A stretch of DNA of 64,000 bases from Clostridia bacterium. Its GTDB lineage: Bacteria > Bacillota > Clostridia > Oscillospirales > CAG-272. Both the position numbers and the translations under genes were made by a program. The stretch spans positions 1 to 64,000 of the forward strand of contig JAQXHN010000033.1 in NCBI GenBank assembly GCA_029007295.1, written 5' to 3'. Under the pieces are notes generated by a model, which was not told the DNA's origin, searched no databases, and worked only from the letters and a program-made list of their open reading frames with translations. Below, piece by piece: positions 26,995 through 35,747 of this stretch (the first letter of the stretch is position 1; every line of letters begins with the position of its first letter).

Positions 26995-27006
26995 CTGTTT
27001 TCCCTA

Positions 27007-27035
27007 TTGATTTTTTTGAAAATATGGTATATAAT
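27007..27035 (+). promoter_or_regulatory. Promoter of the lexA-umuC-yolD-like operon
   Basis: TTGATT and TATAAT 17 bases apart; a second TATAAT overlaps five bases downstream. The operator-like palindrome begins just after it. Confidence 0.8.
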
Positions 27036-27042
27036 ATAATCG

Positions 27043-27057
27043 TGAACGAACCGTTCA
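27043..27057. promoter_or_regulatory. Candidate LexA-type operator
   Basis: TGAACG-AAC-CGTTCA is a perfect 15-bp palindrome, flanked by further symmetric ATC/GAT. It covers the predicted transcription start. It contains GAAC-N5-GTTC; the Bacillus-type SOS box is GAAC-N4-GTTC, so spacing differs by one base. Autoregulation by the LexA-like product is inferred. Confidence 0.78.
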
Positions 27058-27080
27058 TGATTATAACTCGGAGCAGAAAT

Positions 27081-27719
27081 ATGAAAACAAGAATAAAAAA
27101 TCCGGAATTAATGAACAGGATAATCGACTATGTAGGCGAATATTACAGAAACAACCGTACTTCACCGTCATCCGGCAATATTGCCAAAGCTCTCGGAATT
27201 GCAAAGACAACGGCATATAATTACCTTTGCGCAATGAATGAGAACGGTATGATTTCATATAACGGCAGTGAAATCGGTAAATTAAGCAAAATAGAGCTTA
27301 GCAAAACGGAATATTTTTCCTGCCCGTTAGTCGGCAGTGTAAAATGCGGCGATCCCGAGGTTGAGGAGGAAAATGTAGAAATGTATATCAGCCTTCCGAG
27401 AGTTATATTCGGAAACGGAGATTTTTATATACTCCGCGCTTCCGGAGATTCTATGGTTGATGTGGGAATTGACGACGGTGATTTGGTTCTTATAAAAAAG
27501 CAACATCACTGTGAAGTAGGCGATATTGTTGTGGCGCTGGACGAGAATAACGAAAACACGCTGAAAACATATATCGGCATAGACAAAAAAAGCGGTATGG
27601 CGCTGTTAAAATACGAAAATAAGTCCGTATACGGTGATAAAACCATTCCGGTGAAGCAATTAACAATACAGGGAGTCGCGGTAAATGTAATAAGCGAGCT
27701 TCCCTGTAAATCAAAATGA
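27081..27719 (+). CDS. LexA-family self-cleaving repressor with UmuD-like cleavage site
   Basis: A 212-aa protein. Residues 10-58 form a LexA-type winged helix (IIDYVGEYYRNNRTSPSSGN, AKALGIAKTTAYNYL). The C-terminal S24 peptidase domain has the nucleophile Ser124 in SGDSMVDVGIDDGD and the general-base Lys162 in NTLKTYI. The predicted cleavage pair is Cys89-Gly90 (GSVKCGDP), as in UmuD, rather than the Ala-Gly of most LexA. It is followed directly by a UmuC-like polymerase gene, with a palindromic operator at its own promoter. Hence it may act both as the switch and as the polymerase partner. Track start is 19 codons earlier; CGGAG before the inner ATG decides. Confidence 0.85.
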   Translation: MKTRIKNPELMNRIIDYVGEYYRNNRTSPSSGNIAKALGIAKTTAYNYLCAMNENGMISYNGSEIGKLSKIELSKTEYFSCPLVGSVKCGDPEVEEENVEMYISLPRVIFGNGDFYILRASGDSMVDVGIDDGDLVLIKKQHHCEVGDIVVALDENNENTLKTYIGIDKKSGMALLKYENKSVYGDKTIPVKQLTIQGVAVNVISELPCKSK

Positions 27720-29239
27720 GAAACGAAGTGAGGCTAATGGAGAAAACATACATTGCCATAGATTTAAAATCCTTCTATGCCTCCTGCGAATGCGTATATA
27801 GAAATCTCGACCCGTTAAATGTTAATTTAGTGGTTGCCGACGAATCAAGGACAAATAAAACAATTTGCCTTGCGGTATCCCCTCCGTTAAAATCATACGG
27901 CATACCGGGAAGACCCCGGCTTTTTGAAGTTATAAAAAAGGTTAAGGAAATTAACCGAATAAGGATAAAAAATTGCGAAAACGGCCGTTTTTCGGGAAAA
28001 TCTTTTTTTAAATCGGAACTGATTGCCAATCCCTGTTATGAGCTGGATTATATTATAGCCCCTCCTCAGATGGCGCTTTATATTGATACAAGCACTAAAA
28101 TTTATGATATTTACTTAAAATATGTTTCAAAGGACGACATTCATATTTATTCCGTGGACGAAGTATTTATGGATGTAACATCCTATCTCAGCGCATACAG
28201 GCTGAGTCCGAGAGATTTGGCGATGATGATAATAGAAGATGTTCTATCCGAAACGGGAATTACGGCAACTGTAGGTATAGGTACAAATCTTTTTCTATGC
28301 AAGGTTGCGATGGATATAGTCGCAAAGCATATAGAGCCGGACGAACACGGTGTAAGAATCGCATATCTTGATGAGAAAAGCTACCGCGAGCTTTTGTGGG
28401 AGCATATGCCTTTGACGGATTTTTGGATGCTCGGACGAGGATATCAGACAAAGCTCGAGGCAAACGGTATGTTTACAATGGGCGATATTGCGCTTTGCTC
28501 TGAAAAAAACGAAGAGCTTTTATTCAAGCTTTTCGGGGTAAATGCGGGACTGTTAATCGATCACGCCTGGGGGGTGGAGTCCTGTACTATAAAAGATATA
28601 AAAAATTATGTTCCCGCCGAAAACAGCTCAAGCATAAGCCAGGTCTTACAAAGGCCGTATTCCTTCGATGAGGCGACTGTTATCGTTCGTGAAATGGCCG
28701 CCTCCCTTGCTCTTGATTTAACCAAGAAAAAGCTGGTTACAAATCAGATAACCCTGACAATAGGCTACGATACCGTAAATTCGGAAAATTACGGGACTGT
28801 GCAAAATTATATAGGTGAAACAAAAAAAGATTTTTACTCTCGTGCGACGCCTAAGCATTCTCACGGAAGCGAAAATATTAATATCCATTCTTCCTCGGTA
28901 TCGCTTATTTCATCATCTGCGCTTAAGCTGTTTTCGAGAATAGTTAACCGAAATCTTACCGTAAGGAGAATAAATATCACCGCCTGTAAAATAATACCCG
29001 TAAATATGATTCCTTGCGAAAAATCGGAAGAACAGCTCGATTTTTTTACCGATTACGATAAAATAAACGATGAAAAAATACGGCGGGAGCGGTTTATGAC
29101 AAGAGAAGCCGATATGCAGATGTCAATTATTAAAATTAAAGAAAAATACGGAAAAAACTCGCTTTTGTACGGTTCAAGCTATCTTGAATGCGCCACCGCA
29201 AGAGAACGAAATATTCAAATAGGAGGTCACAGGGCGTGA
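27716..29239 (+). CDS. Y-family DNA polymerase, UmuC/UvrX type
   Basis: A translesion polymerase of about 500 aa. It starts YIAIDLKSFYASCECVYRNL (first catalytic Asp and steric-gate region), has YSVDEVFMDVTSYL with the catalytic Asp-Glu pair, and ATVGIGTNLFLCKVAMDIVA. The middle has the palm/thumb helix-hairpin text DFWMLGRGYQTKLEANG. The listed start overlaps the repressor stop (ATGA); another ATG seven codons later (position 27737) has GTGAGG close by and is equally plausible. The downstream YolD-like gene overlaps as GTGA. The trio resembles Bacillus YqjW-YqjX and UvrX-YolD pairs with a repressor added. Confidence 0.92.
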   Translation: MRNEVRLMEKTYIAIDLKSFYASCECVYRNLDPLNVNLVVADESRTNKTICLAVSPPLKSYGIPGRPRLFEVIKKVKEINRIRIKNCENGRFSGKSFFKSELIANPCYELDYIIAPPQMALYIDTSTKIYDIYLKYVSKDDIHIYSVDEVFMDVTSYLSAYRLSPRDLAMMIIEDVLSETGITATVGIGTNLFLCKVAMDIVAKHIEPDEHGVRIAYLDEKSYRELLWEHMPLTDFWMLGRGYQTKLEANGMFTMGDIALCSEKNEELLFKLFGVNAGLLIDHAWGVESCTIKDIKNYVPAENSSSISQVLQRPYSFDEATVIVREMAASLALDLTKKKLVTNQITLTIGYDTVNSENYGTVQNYIGETKKDFYSRATPKHSHGSENINIHSSSVSLISSSALKLFSRIVNRNLTVRRINITACKIIPVNMIPCEKSEEQLDFFTDYDKINDEKIRRERFMTREADMQMSIIKIKEKYGKNSLLYGSSYLECATARERNIQIGGHRA

Positions 29240-29670
29240 ATAAAAAATATGAAAATATTTTAAATCACAAACGGCATTATTCTCTGTCGCATCCCAAAAT
29301 GTCAAACGAAAAAAGAGCCGCACAGTTTGCGCCGTTTGCGGCTCTGACCGGATTTGAAGACAAGGCAAACGAGACGGCAAGACAAACCCAACAAAGAATC
29401 ATAATAGACGAAAACGAAATTGACCTGATAAATAACAAGCTGAAGCTTATTGAGTTTAAGCTGAACGAACAACCTACTGTCAAGATTACATACTTTGAAA
29501 AAGACGCTTTCAAAGAAGGGGGTAAATATATTACGGCCGCAGGGTGCATTCAAAGCATTGATTTACTGAATTCAAATATTTTAATGAGCGACGGTACAAA
29601 GGTGCCTGTGAATGACATAATAGATATTGACGGCGATATTTTCACTGTGGAAGATAACAGTATTATATAA
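29236..29670 (+). CDS. YolD-like protein
   Basis: A 144-aa protein with the YolD-family start: NHKRHYSLSHPKMSNEKRAA, QFAPFAALTGFEDK. The rest is a charged helix followed by a small beta domain (VKITYFEKDAFKEGGKYITA, VPVNDIIDIDGDIF). YolD proteins are regularly encoded beside UmuC-like polymerases in Firmicutes and are thought to be accessory partners. Start is GTG, overlapping the polymerase stop (GTGA), with AGGAGG nine bases upstream; the longer track ORF is out of the operon logic. Confidence 0.85.
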   Translation: MNKKYENILNHKRHYSLSHPKMSNEKRAAQFAPFAALTGFEDKANETARQTQQRIIIDENEIDLINNKLKLIEFKLNEQPTVKITYFEKDAFKEGGKYITAAGCIQSIDLLNSNILMSDGTKVPVNDIIDIDGDIFTVEDNSII

Positions 29671-29720
29671 ATACAAGCAATTGTTTTTTAAAGCAGTATT
29701 AATTTAAAAACCGAAGAGAT

Positions 29721-29761
29721 AAAGCAACGGCCAACGCCGAAAAAGCGTTTGCCGTTGCTTT
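29721..29761. terminator. Strong rho-independent terminator after the SOS operon
   Basis: AAAGCAACGGCCAACGC pairs with GCGTTTGCCGTTGCTTT around a short loop, followed by T-rich sequence on the plus strand. It may also serve the convergent surface operon ending at 29817. Confidence 0.92.
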
Positions 29762-29816
29762 TATAATTTTTACATCACAGCAATAAAAATTACAAACAAT
29801 CAGATTATCGGATTTA

Positions 29817-31364
29817 TCATTTAATGTTAGATAATTTTTTTATAACAACGGCCGCCTGAGCCCTTGTGGTTGCGGCAGTCGGTGAAATAAAGTGCTCGGA
29901 CGTGCCCGATATCAGTCCTATCGACAACGCCCAGCTCATTGCGTCTCGCGCCCATGTATGGGTCGTCCAATAGTCCCAATAATAGCTTACATCTGCTCTT
30001 TGCAAGGTTGAAATTTTCTTATATTGGCAGTATTTGTATGCAAACAGCACAAATTGCTCTCTTGTTAAATACTTATTCGGCGCAAAACCGTTTTCCGTAC
30101 CGGAGGTTATTCCGTTTTTGTATGCCCATTCAACGCTTTTTGCATAATAGCTTCCGATGTTTACATCCCAAAAATGCGATTTGTTTCCAAAGGAGGATAG
30201 ATCATCTCCGGATAATTTCGAAAGGACAGTCACAGCCATAGCTCTTGTAAGCTTTGCATCCGGCGAAAAAGTAACCGTGCTTGTGCCTGTCATTAAATTA
30301 TTATTGAAACAGAAATATATCGGCTCGTAGTACCATTTTCCGTACATAACATCTCCGAACCTGTCGCCCGTAAACAAAGCCTCAATATAAGTGTCCCCGT
30401 AAACAGTATACGAAAAAGTTTGCTGTGTGGAAACAAGCTTATTATTGATGTACCAACCTATAAACGAATTACCGGAATCGGGATATGCGGTTACGGATAC
30501 GATAGAACCTATTCTGCATACCGCCGAATCATTAAGCCAGCCTGCAAATTTATAGCCGTAATTATTCTTGTTAAAATGCTCTATTCTTGCACTCATCTGC
30601 ACACTTTTTGCACTTACGGCGCTTGTTTTTACGGTACCGTTGTAATTTTGTCTTACTCCGACATAAGCAAAAGCATTTTTTGTTTGCGAAACAGGAACAG
30701 TAGCTGCGTCATATGCAGCGCAACGGGACTCGTTTTTAACATAGGTTGAAGCAAAGGCCTCCCTTGGAACACAGTAATAACTGTGCTTGTTGACGCCTCT
30801 TTTTTGAGTTACGTTATGCTCAACCTGAGGATCGAAAATATAATATTTTCCGTTTATAAGTATTTCTACCCACACATGGTCATAAACGGTTGACGAGGTA
30901 TACATTTTTCCCGTTCTGATATAAGCGTCAAGTCCTATTGCGCGCATAGCAATCATAAACGCGCTCGAAAAATTGTCGCAAACCCCTGTTTTTTCAACAA
31001 AAGGACAGTATCCGAAATATAATACATAAAACGGAATGGGAATTTCATTTCTTGAATTATAATCATATGTAGGATAATACGAACCGAGCTTATAGGACAT
31101 ATTATTTACAAACCAATCATATATGCTTTGAACCAAATCCGAGGTGGTAGCGCATTTGCCCTTAAATGATGACAAGAAATTTTCAACGGTTTTGTCCATC
31201 AGCATGAATCCGGTTTTCTGCGGATATAATTTAACGTTATTGAGTATATCGGCTGACTGTGCGAAATAATCGGTTTTTGCACTAACCGTAAACGAAGGTA
31301 TACAACCGAGCGATGTAAAAACAATCAGTATAATACTAATTATCCTGATGATATTTTTTTTCAT
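29817..31364 (-). CDS. Exported transglutaminase-like protein with C-terminal SLH domains
   Basis: A 515-aa surface protein. Residues 1-30 are a signal peptide. A transglutaminase core spans about 60-190, with the catalytic triad in GVCDNFSSAFMI (Cys), YDHVWVEI (His) and YYIFDPQ (Asp). Then come one or two small bacterial-repeat domains (GYKFAGWLNDSAV; NSFIGWYINNKLV). The C-terminal 190 residues hold three SLH repeats (FSPDAKLTRAMAVTVLSKL and relatives) that should bind the secondary cell-wall polymer. It has its own TTGACA/TATAAT promoter and lies next to the fibre cluster. It might cross-link or cleave surface proteins; the family also includes simple proteases. Confidence 0.87.
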   Translation of the reverse strand: MKKNIIRIISIILIVFTSLGCIPSFTVSAKTDYFAQSADILNNVKLYPQKTGFMLMDKTVENFLSSFKGKCATTSDLVQSIYDWFVNNMSYKLGSYYPTYDYNSRNEIPIPFYVLYFGYCPFVEKTGVCDNFSSAFMIAMRAIGLDAYIRTGKMYTSSTVYDHVWVEILINGKYYIFDPQVEHNVTQKRGVNKHSYYCVPREAFASTYVKNESRCAAYDAATVPVSQTKNAFAYVGVRQNYNGTVKTSAVSAKSVQMSARIEHFNKNNYGYKFAGWLNDSAVCRIGSIVSVTAYPDSGNSFIGWYINNKLVSTQQTFSYTVYGDTYIEALFTGDRFGDVMYGKWYYEPIYFCFNNNLMTGTSTVTFSPDAKLTRAMAVTVLSKLSGDDLSSFGNKSHFWDVNIGSYYAKSVEWAYKNGITSGTENGFAPNKYLTREQFVLFAYKYCQYKKISTLQRADVSYYWDYWTTHTWARDAMSWALSIGLISGTSEHFISPTAATTRAQAAVVIKKLSNIK

Positions 31365-31393
31365 TATTATTCCCGTCCTTTTGTATTTATCTA

Positions 31394-31423
31394 ATTATAA
31401 CTTATTTTGACCTTTTTTGTCAA
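31394..31423 (-). promoter_or_regulatory. Promoter of the transglutaminase-SLH gene
   Basis: Perfect TTGACA and TATAAT, 18 bases apart on the minus strand, about 30 bases before the ATG. Confidence 0.82.
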
Positions 31424-31425
31424 GT

Positions 31426-31451
31426 AAACAAAAAACCGCCTCTCGGCGGTG
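31426..31451 (-). terminator. Rho-independent terminator at the end of the fibre operon
   Basis: ACCGCC-gaga-GGCGGT followed by TTTTTTG on the minus strand, just after the 194-aa gene. It divides the fibre operon from the transglutaminase-SLH gene. Confidence 0.88.
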
Positions 31452-31476
31452 CTTTGTATTATCAATATAAGTACAA

Positions 31477-32061
31477 TTATGAAGTCGGGTCATACCCGAA
31501 AAATTCAGTTGCTCTGTCATATTGGACGGTTTCTGCCTGGGCAACAACAGACAGTTTTACAGAGTCATCTATGCTGTTATCAACGGAAATTGAACCGATA
31601 AAGCTGAGCTGTTTATTTTGATTTAATGCGCTTGTATAATAATAGTATCCGTCTTCATGCTCTACCCAGCCGTCGGAAAGCGTAAAATTAATGTCAGGAG
31701 CTTCGATAACCGTTCCTTCCGAATCGGTTGCGGATATAAACATTTTGACTCTCAGGCATGCTTTTGAGGTTTCCTTGTTCTCTAATGTAGAAAACTGAAC
31801 GTACAAAGGCGCAAGTGAGACTAATTGATTTTTAGAATACGTATTCGCAGAATCGAACGAAGTATTATCTCTTGTTTTTACTTCAGCCTTAAAATCCGAA
31901 ACCATCACATTGGTTTTTACATAATTAGAAGACTTAAACCATGACAGCACTCCTACCGTGCCGACCAAAACCGTTGCAAGTATTGCAACGCATAATAAGC
32001 AAATAAGAATAATATAATTTTTTCTTTTTTTATTCCACAAAGTTGTTTTTTTCTTGCTCAT
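31477..32061 (-). CDS. SipW-substrate-like (TasA/camelysin-type) small surface protein
   Basis: A 194-aa protein with a basic start, one long hydrophobic helix (IILICLLCVAILATVLVGTV) and then LSWFKSSNYVKTN. The pattern of a long helix ending in A/S-W-F plus a beta-rich domain (FKAEVKTRDNTSF; LSVVAQAETVQY) is typical of SipW-cleaved proteins such as TasA and CalY. Last gene before the terminator, 40 bases after a similar gene. It may be a minor fibre subunit or an anchor. Not recognised as a named protein. Confidence 0.7.
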   Translation of the reverse strand: MSKKKTTLWNKKRKNYIILICLLCVAILATVLVGTVGVLSWFKSSNYVKTNVMVSDFKAEVKTRDNTSFDSANTYSKNQLVSLAPLYVQFSTLENKETSKACLRVKMFISATDSEGTVIEAPDINFTLSDGWVEHEDGYYYYTSALNQNKQLSFIGSISVDNSIDDSVKLSVVAQAETVQYDRATEFFGYDPTS

Positions 32062-32101
32062 AAAAAATATATATACCTTTCGGCTTGAAAAATATCAAAG
32101 C

Positions 32102-32746
32102 TTAACTTATATCTTCGGAGAAGGAAAAGCTTGCTTCAATACTTCCGTAGTCTAAGCTTCTTGTTCCCTGGCTTCCCGTTTCACCGAAAAAATAATAACC
32201 GTCTGTATCCTCCGAAGCTGCGTCAATGTATTCTCCAAAGTAAATAATATAAAATTCGGCTTTATAATTATTGTTCTGTTCTGATTCGGAATTAGGCTTC
32301 AACGGGATGTAATATATGCTCCTATCCCTTTTGCTGTCCGTAGCTTTATTTAATTCCGATATCCATTCGCTCTGTTCTATGCTGTCCGTAACCAAATAGT
32401 GCAACAAGCTGTTGTTTGCAGAAATTTCCACTTTAATATAACCGTTTGCAGGGTAATTTACCGTGAATTTGTCAGAACATATATTTTTACTGTCGACAGA
32501 GCCTATTTTTGCCGCTGAAGGAAGAAAAATTTCTTTTTCACTCTCTCCCTCATATTCAACGTCAATATCCTTATACTCTAATGAAACTCTTATACCGTTA
32601 GCTGTAGCCTTGTTTTCTGTTTTAAACCACGCCAAAACCGAAATAACAAGTATAATAAGCGAAGCAAGAAGCAAACACAATGACTTTATAAAACCTAAAA
32701 AAGTTTTCTTTTCCGACATTTGCCGATAAATACTTTTGTTTTTCAT
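32102..32746 (-). CDS. SipW-substrate-like small surface protein
   Basis: A 214-aa protein with hydrophobic segment SLCLLLASLIILVISVLAWF, followed by KTENKATANGIRVSLEYKDI. The AWFKTENKATANGI text closely resembles AWFTTNNTVTATGI in the 228-aa protein at 41 kb, so they are probably paralogues exported the same way. The rest is acidic and beta-rich. Strong ribosome site GGGGGAGA. It lies between the GLUG protein and the 194-aa relative. Confidence 0.72.
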   Translation of the reverse strand: MKNKSIYRQMSEKKTFLGFIKSLCLLLASLIILVISVLAWFKTENKATANGIRVSLEYKDIDVEYEGESEKEIFLPSAAKIGSVDSKNICSDKFTVNYPANGYIKVEISANNSLLHYLVTDSIEQSEWISELNKATDSKRDRSIYYIPLKPNSESEQNNNYKAEFYIIYFGEYIDAASEDTDGYYFFGETGSQGTRSLDYGSIEASFSFSEDIS

Positions 32747-32780
32747 TGTGTCTCCCCCTTTTTTCGTTTATTCTGTTTTA

Positions 32781-35726
32781 TCAGTTATTTGTGTTACTGT
32801 AATATATACCCCAAGGTCTTGCATTTTCCGAAACGGAAATCTTAACATATATCTCGTCTGCGTCGTTAAAGGTAAATTTATTATTATAATCTACGACAGA
32901 TACGGGAGCTCTGCCGACGGCATAATTTTCGGCGGTCACAACGAACGGAGCGTATAATATATCGTTATATATCATATCTGAAAACGTTATTTCACCGTTA
33001 TTACCGTTAATCAAAAACGAACCGAAGGATTCGCCCTTTTTACTCAGAGATAAAATAGCGTTACATGCGTCATTTACCAAAACCAATGCGTTACCGGACA
33101 TATCCGTGTCAAGCTGCTTCGGGGTATCGAAAATATAATTTACCCTGACGTTTTTGCTGTTAAACAGCAGAATGCGTTCATTGTCGGAAGAATCAGACAA
33201 TTTACACAAGCATACGCCGTTTGAATTACGTATAAATGCTCCGTCATAATAGGAATACATATCATTTACAGCCTCACCTGCAAAATTATATGCGCCAATA
33301 TATGTTAACCCGGAAAAGGTCGCATTTATAAATGTTCTCGACGTCGAATCCTGTGCATATATAACGGGTTTTATAAATACGGAGTAAGCCGTAGGATAAA
33401 TGCTGTAAAGGGACGAAATACACGGATAATTATCCGGAACGGCACTCCAGCCTGAACCGAGTAAATTGTTTGAAATCAGCTCAGAGGTTTTCTTGGAAAC
33501 GGTCGAAACAGGCAATTTTCCTACGCTTTGACCGTCATAATAAGACAATGAAATCAATCCCGAGCCGCATGTTATACCGTTTTTCAATCCGTTAATTGAT
33601 TGATTATAGAGCATACCGCAGAAAAGCGAGCTTGAAACCGCTCCGTTTCCGGTTCCGATTATTCCCGCCATATCAACCTTAAGTGATTCTTCTTCAATAC
33701 TTTTATACGTATCGTTGGCTATAACGGCGCTTGAATAACAGTCGGTAAAATCACAATTTGAATAACCGGCAATACCGCCCATTGCGCCCGAACAATTCGA
33801 AGAATAACAAAGTCCGTTCGAAACAAGCTTATTAATCGAAAACCCTTGTTTTTCAATCTTACCGAAAATCATACCTGCATATTCTTCGCCGTTAAGCACT
33901 GTTCCGGATACCATAATATTATTGATCTCAGCAGTGACTACAGATGACGAAATAAAACCTATAAGAGCTCCGCTGTTCCTTGCGTTGCCGGTAAGGCTTA
34001 TATTCTTTAAATATATATTTTTTACTTCGGCATTAGCATTGTCTGCTATATTCGAAATAAAGCCTGCGCTTTCGGTAAGCGGAGCGTTTGTAATAATTTT
34101 CATACCCGAAACAGTCTTATTGTTTCCGTCAAATATTCCAGAAAACTCAGACATAGGAATAAACGCTTCGTCTTCATTTGTATATGAGATATCGCTGTTT
34201 AATGTAAAAATGCAATCGGCTGCCTGACAGTACACCCTTAATGCCTCAAGCTCTTGCTTTGTAGATATTACCGCATCATAGAAATTATTCGAAGAATCGT
34301 AAGATACGGTTGAAATATAAGGATTATTATCCCCGATATGAACGAAAATTTCTCTAGTTAGTGAGCCGTATTGACAGACAAATACTATATCGCCTGATGT
34401 AGAAAAAACATACTCGCCTGTTACGGCATCATAGTACGAGCCGGTTAGCTTTACATCATCAGAGTAAATTAAATCAGAATAGCTTTGGTCCGGATCGAAA
34501 TAATATTCATCCGTACCTCCCGTAATTCTCCATGTCACCAAGCTTTTTGATAAATACGCTACGCTGTACTCCGTTTCGCTTGAAACCGGATAAAATTCTC
34601 TGCCTGTTGCTACGGATAACGACAGGTCATTGACCTGACCTAGGTTAACCTGTGCACAGGATAATATCGACAATTCATCCATCGAAGAGGTTTTCATTCG
34701 TCTGATAGCTGAAATTTGCGGATAAAATCCGTTGCCGCAGTCAGAAAAATTCCATAAAGCCCTGTCGGAATTTGATTCGGGAATATCAATGTCGGTATTG
34801 TCGAACATTGCCGTATAATCGGCAGACTTCGGGTCAAATCCGTGAGTATCGTTAAGATAGCTTTCCTGTCTTTGAAGAGAGACGGTTTTGTCATAATATA
34901 CATTATCACCGAGATTTGAAGGCTCAAGGAAGGCACCTATGGATTTCACAGAGCCGGTAAAAGCGTTTGTAATACAAAGAGATGTATATCCGTTTGTATA
35001 CGACGCATTTTTGCTGAAGCCTACAAGTCCGCCTATATAGTGATATCTATGTGTATTTTTAATATAACCTGAGGAATAAGAGCCTGTTACTGAGCCGTTA
35101 CCATGATATCCTACAAGCCCGCCTATATATGAGACCGTAGTATTATTTATATTATATTTTACGTCGGATTCCGTAATATTTTCATAAATATCGCATAAAG
35201 ACGCCGATTTTTTGATATTCAGAACGGCGTCATCGTTGCATTTACCTACTAAGCCTCCGACATAACATTTTTTATTTCCGTCAACCGAGATAACCGAATC
35301 TGCTATGGAGGATACAATGGTTACGTTTGCTCCCGGCTTAACCTCTCCGATATACGCACCGAATGCTTCCCCGTTTTCAACATCAGGATCTATTACCGTC
35401 ATATTGTAAAGAGCAAGAGAGGTTACCGTACACGTACCGCTGCAGCTCTTTAATAATCCGTTTGTAGTCTTCATGTTTTTGATTGCATAGCCGTTTCCGA
35501 TAATGCTGATGTCAGTTACGTCCTTTGAGCTTATAACTCCCATATCCGACATATCTATATCGGAAGTTAATTCAAAATTCTGACAGTTTTCTATTGCGGT
35601 TTTTAATTCGGTGGCATTGCTAACCTGAACCTCTCCCAAAGCATAAGATTGAGGAAGTAAAGCGGCAAAAGAAGACATGATAATAATTAACGACAAAATA
35701 ATACTGTTCAGCTTCCGTAATTTCAT
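32781..35726 (-). CDS. Large secreted protein with GLUG-type repeats
   Basis: A 981-aa protein with a signal peptide (about 30 residues ending LLPQSYA). It has many short repeats around G-L-V-G, such as CYVGGLVGKCNDD, YIGGLVGYHGNGSVTGSYSSG and YIGGLVGFSKN, and similar degenerate units near residue 640 (GGIAGYSNCDFTDCYSSAV). GLUG repeats occur in surface adhesins and IgA peptidases and form beta-helices. No sortase signal or SLH domain is seen, so attachment may depend on the fibre. Strong ribosome site AAAGGAGG; 21 bases after the SipW-like peptidase gene. Confidence 0.8.
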   Translation of the reverse strand: MKLRKLNSIILSLIIIMSSFAALLPQSYALGEVQVSNATELKTAIENCQNFELTSDIDMSDMGVISSKDVTDISIIGNGYAIKNMKTTNGLLKSCSGTCTVTSLALYNMTVIDPDVENGEAFGAYIGEVKPGANVTIVSSIADSVISVDGNKKCYVGGLVGKCNDDAVLNIKKSASLCDIYENITESDVKYNINNTTVSYIGGLVGYHGNGSVTGSYSSGYIKNTHRYHYIGGLVGFSKNASYTNGYTSLCITNAFTGSVKSIGAFLEPSNLGDNVYYDKTVSLQRQESYLNDTHGFDPKSADYTAMFDNTDIDIPESNSDRALWNFSDCGNGFYPQISAIRRMKTSSMDELSILSCAQVNLGQVNDLSLSVATGREFYPVSSETEYSVAYLSKSLVTWRITGGTDEYYFDPDQSYSDLIYSDDVKLTGSYYDAVTGEYVFSTSGDIVFVCQYGSLTREIFVHIGDNNPYISTVSYDSSNNFYDAVISTKQELEALRVYCQAADCIFTLNSDISYTNEDEAFIPMSEFSGIFDGNNKTVSGMKIITNAPLTESAGFISNIADNANAEVKNIYLKNISLTGNARNSGALIGFISSSVVTAEINNIMVSGTVLNGEEYAGMIFGKIEKQGFSINKLVSNGLCYSSNCSGAMGGIAGYSNCDFTDCYSSAVIANDTYKSIEEESLKVDMAGIIGTGNGAVSSSLFCGMLYNQSINGLKNGITCGSGLISLSYYDGQSVGKLPVSTVSKKTSELISNNLLGSGWSAVPDNYPCISSLYSIYPTAYSVFIKPVIYAQDSTSRTFINATFSGLTYIGAYNFAGEAVNDMYSYYDGAFIRNSNGVCLCKLSDSSDNERILLFNSKNVRVNYIFDTPKQLDTDMSGNALVLVNDACNAILSLSKKGESFGSFLINGNNGEITFSDMIYNDILYAPFVVTAENYAVGRAPVSVVDYNNKFTFNDADEIYVKISVSENARPWGIYYSNTNN

Positions 35727-35747
35727 ATCAATGCCTCCTTTAATTTT

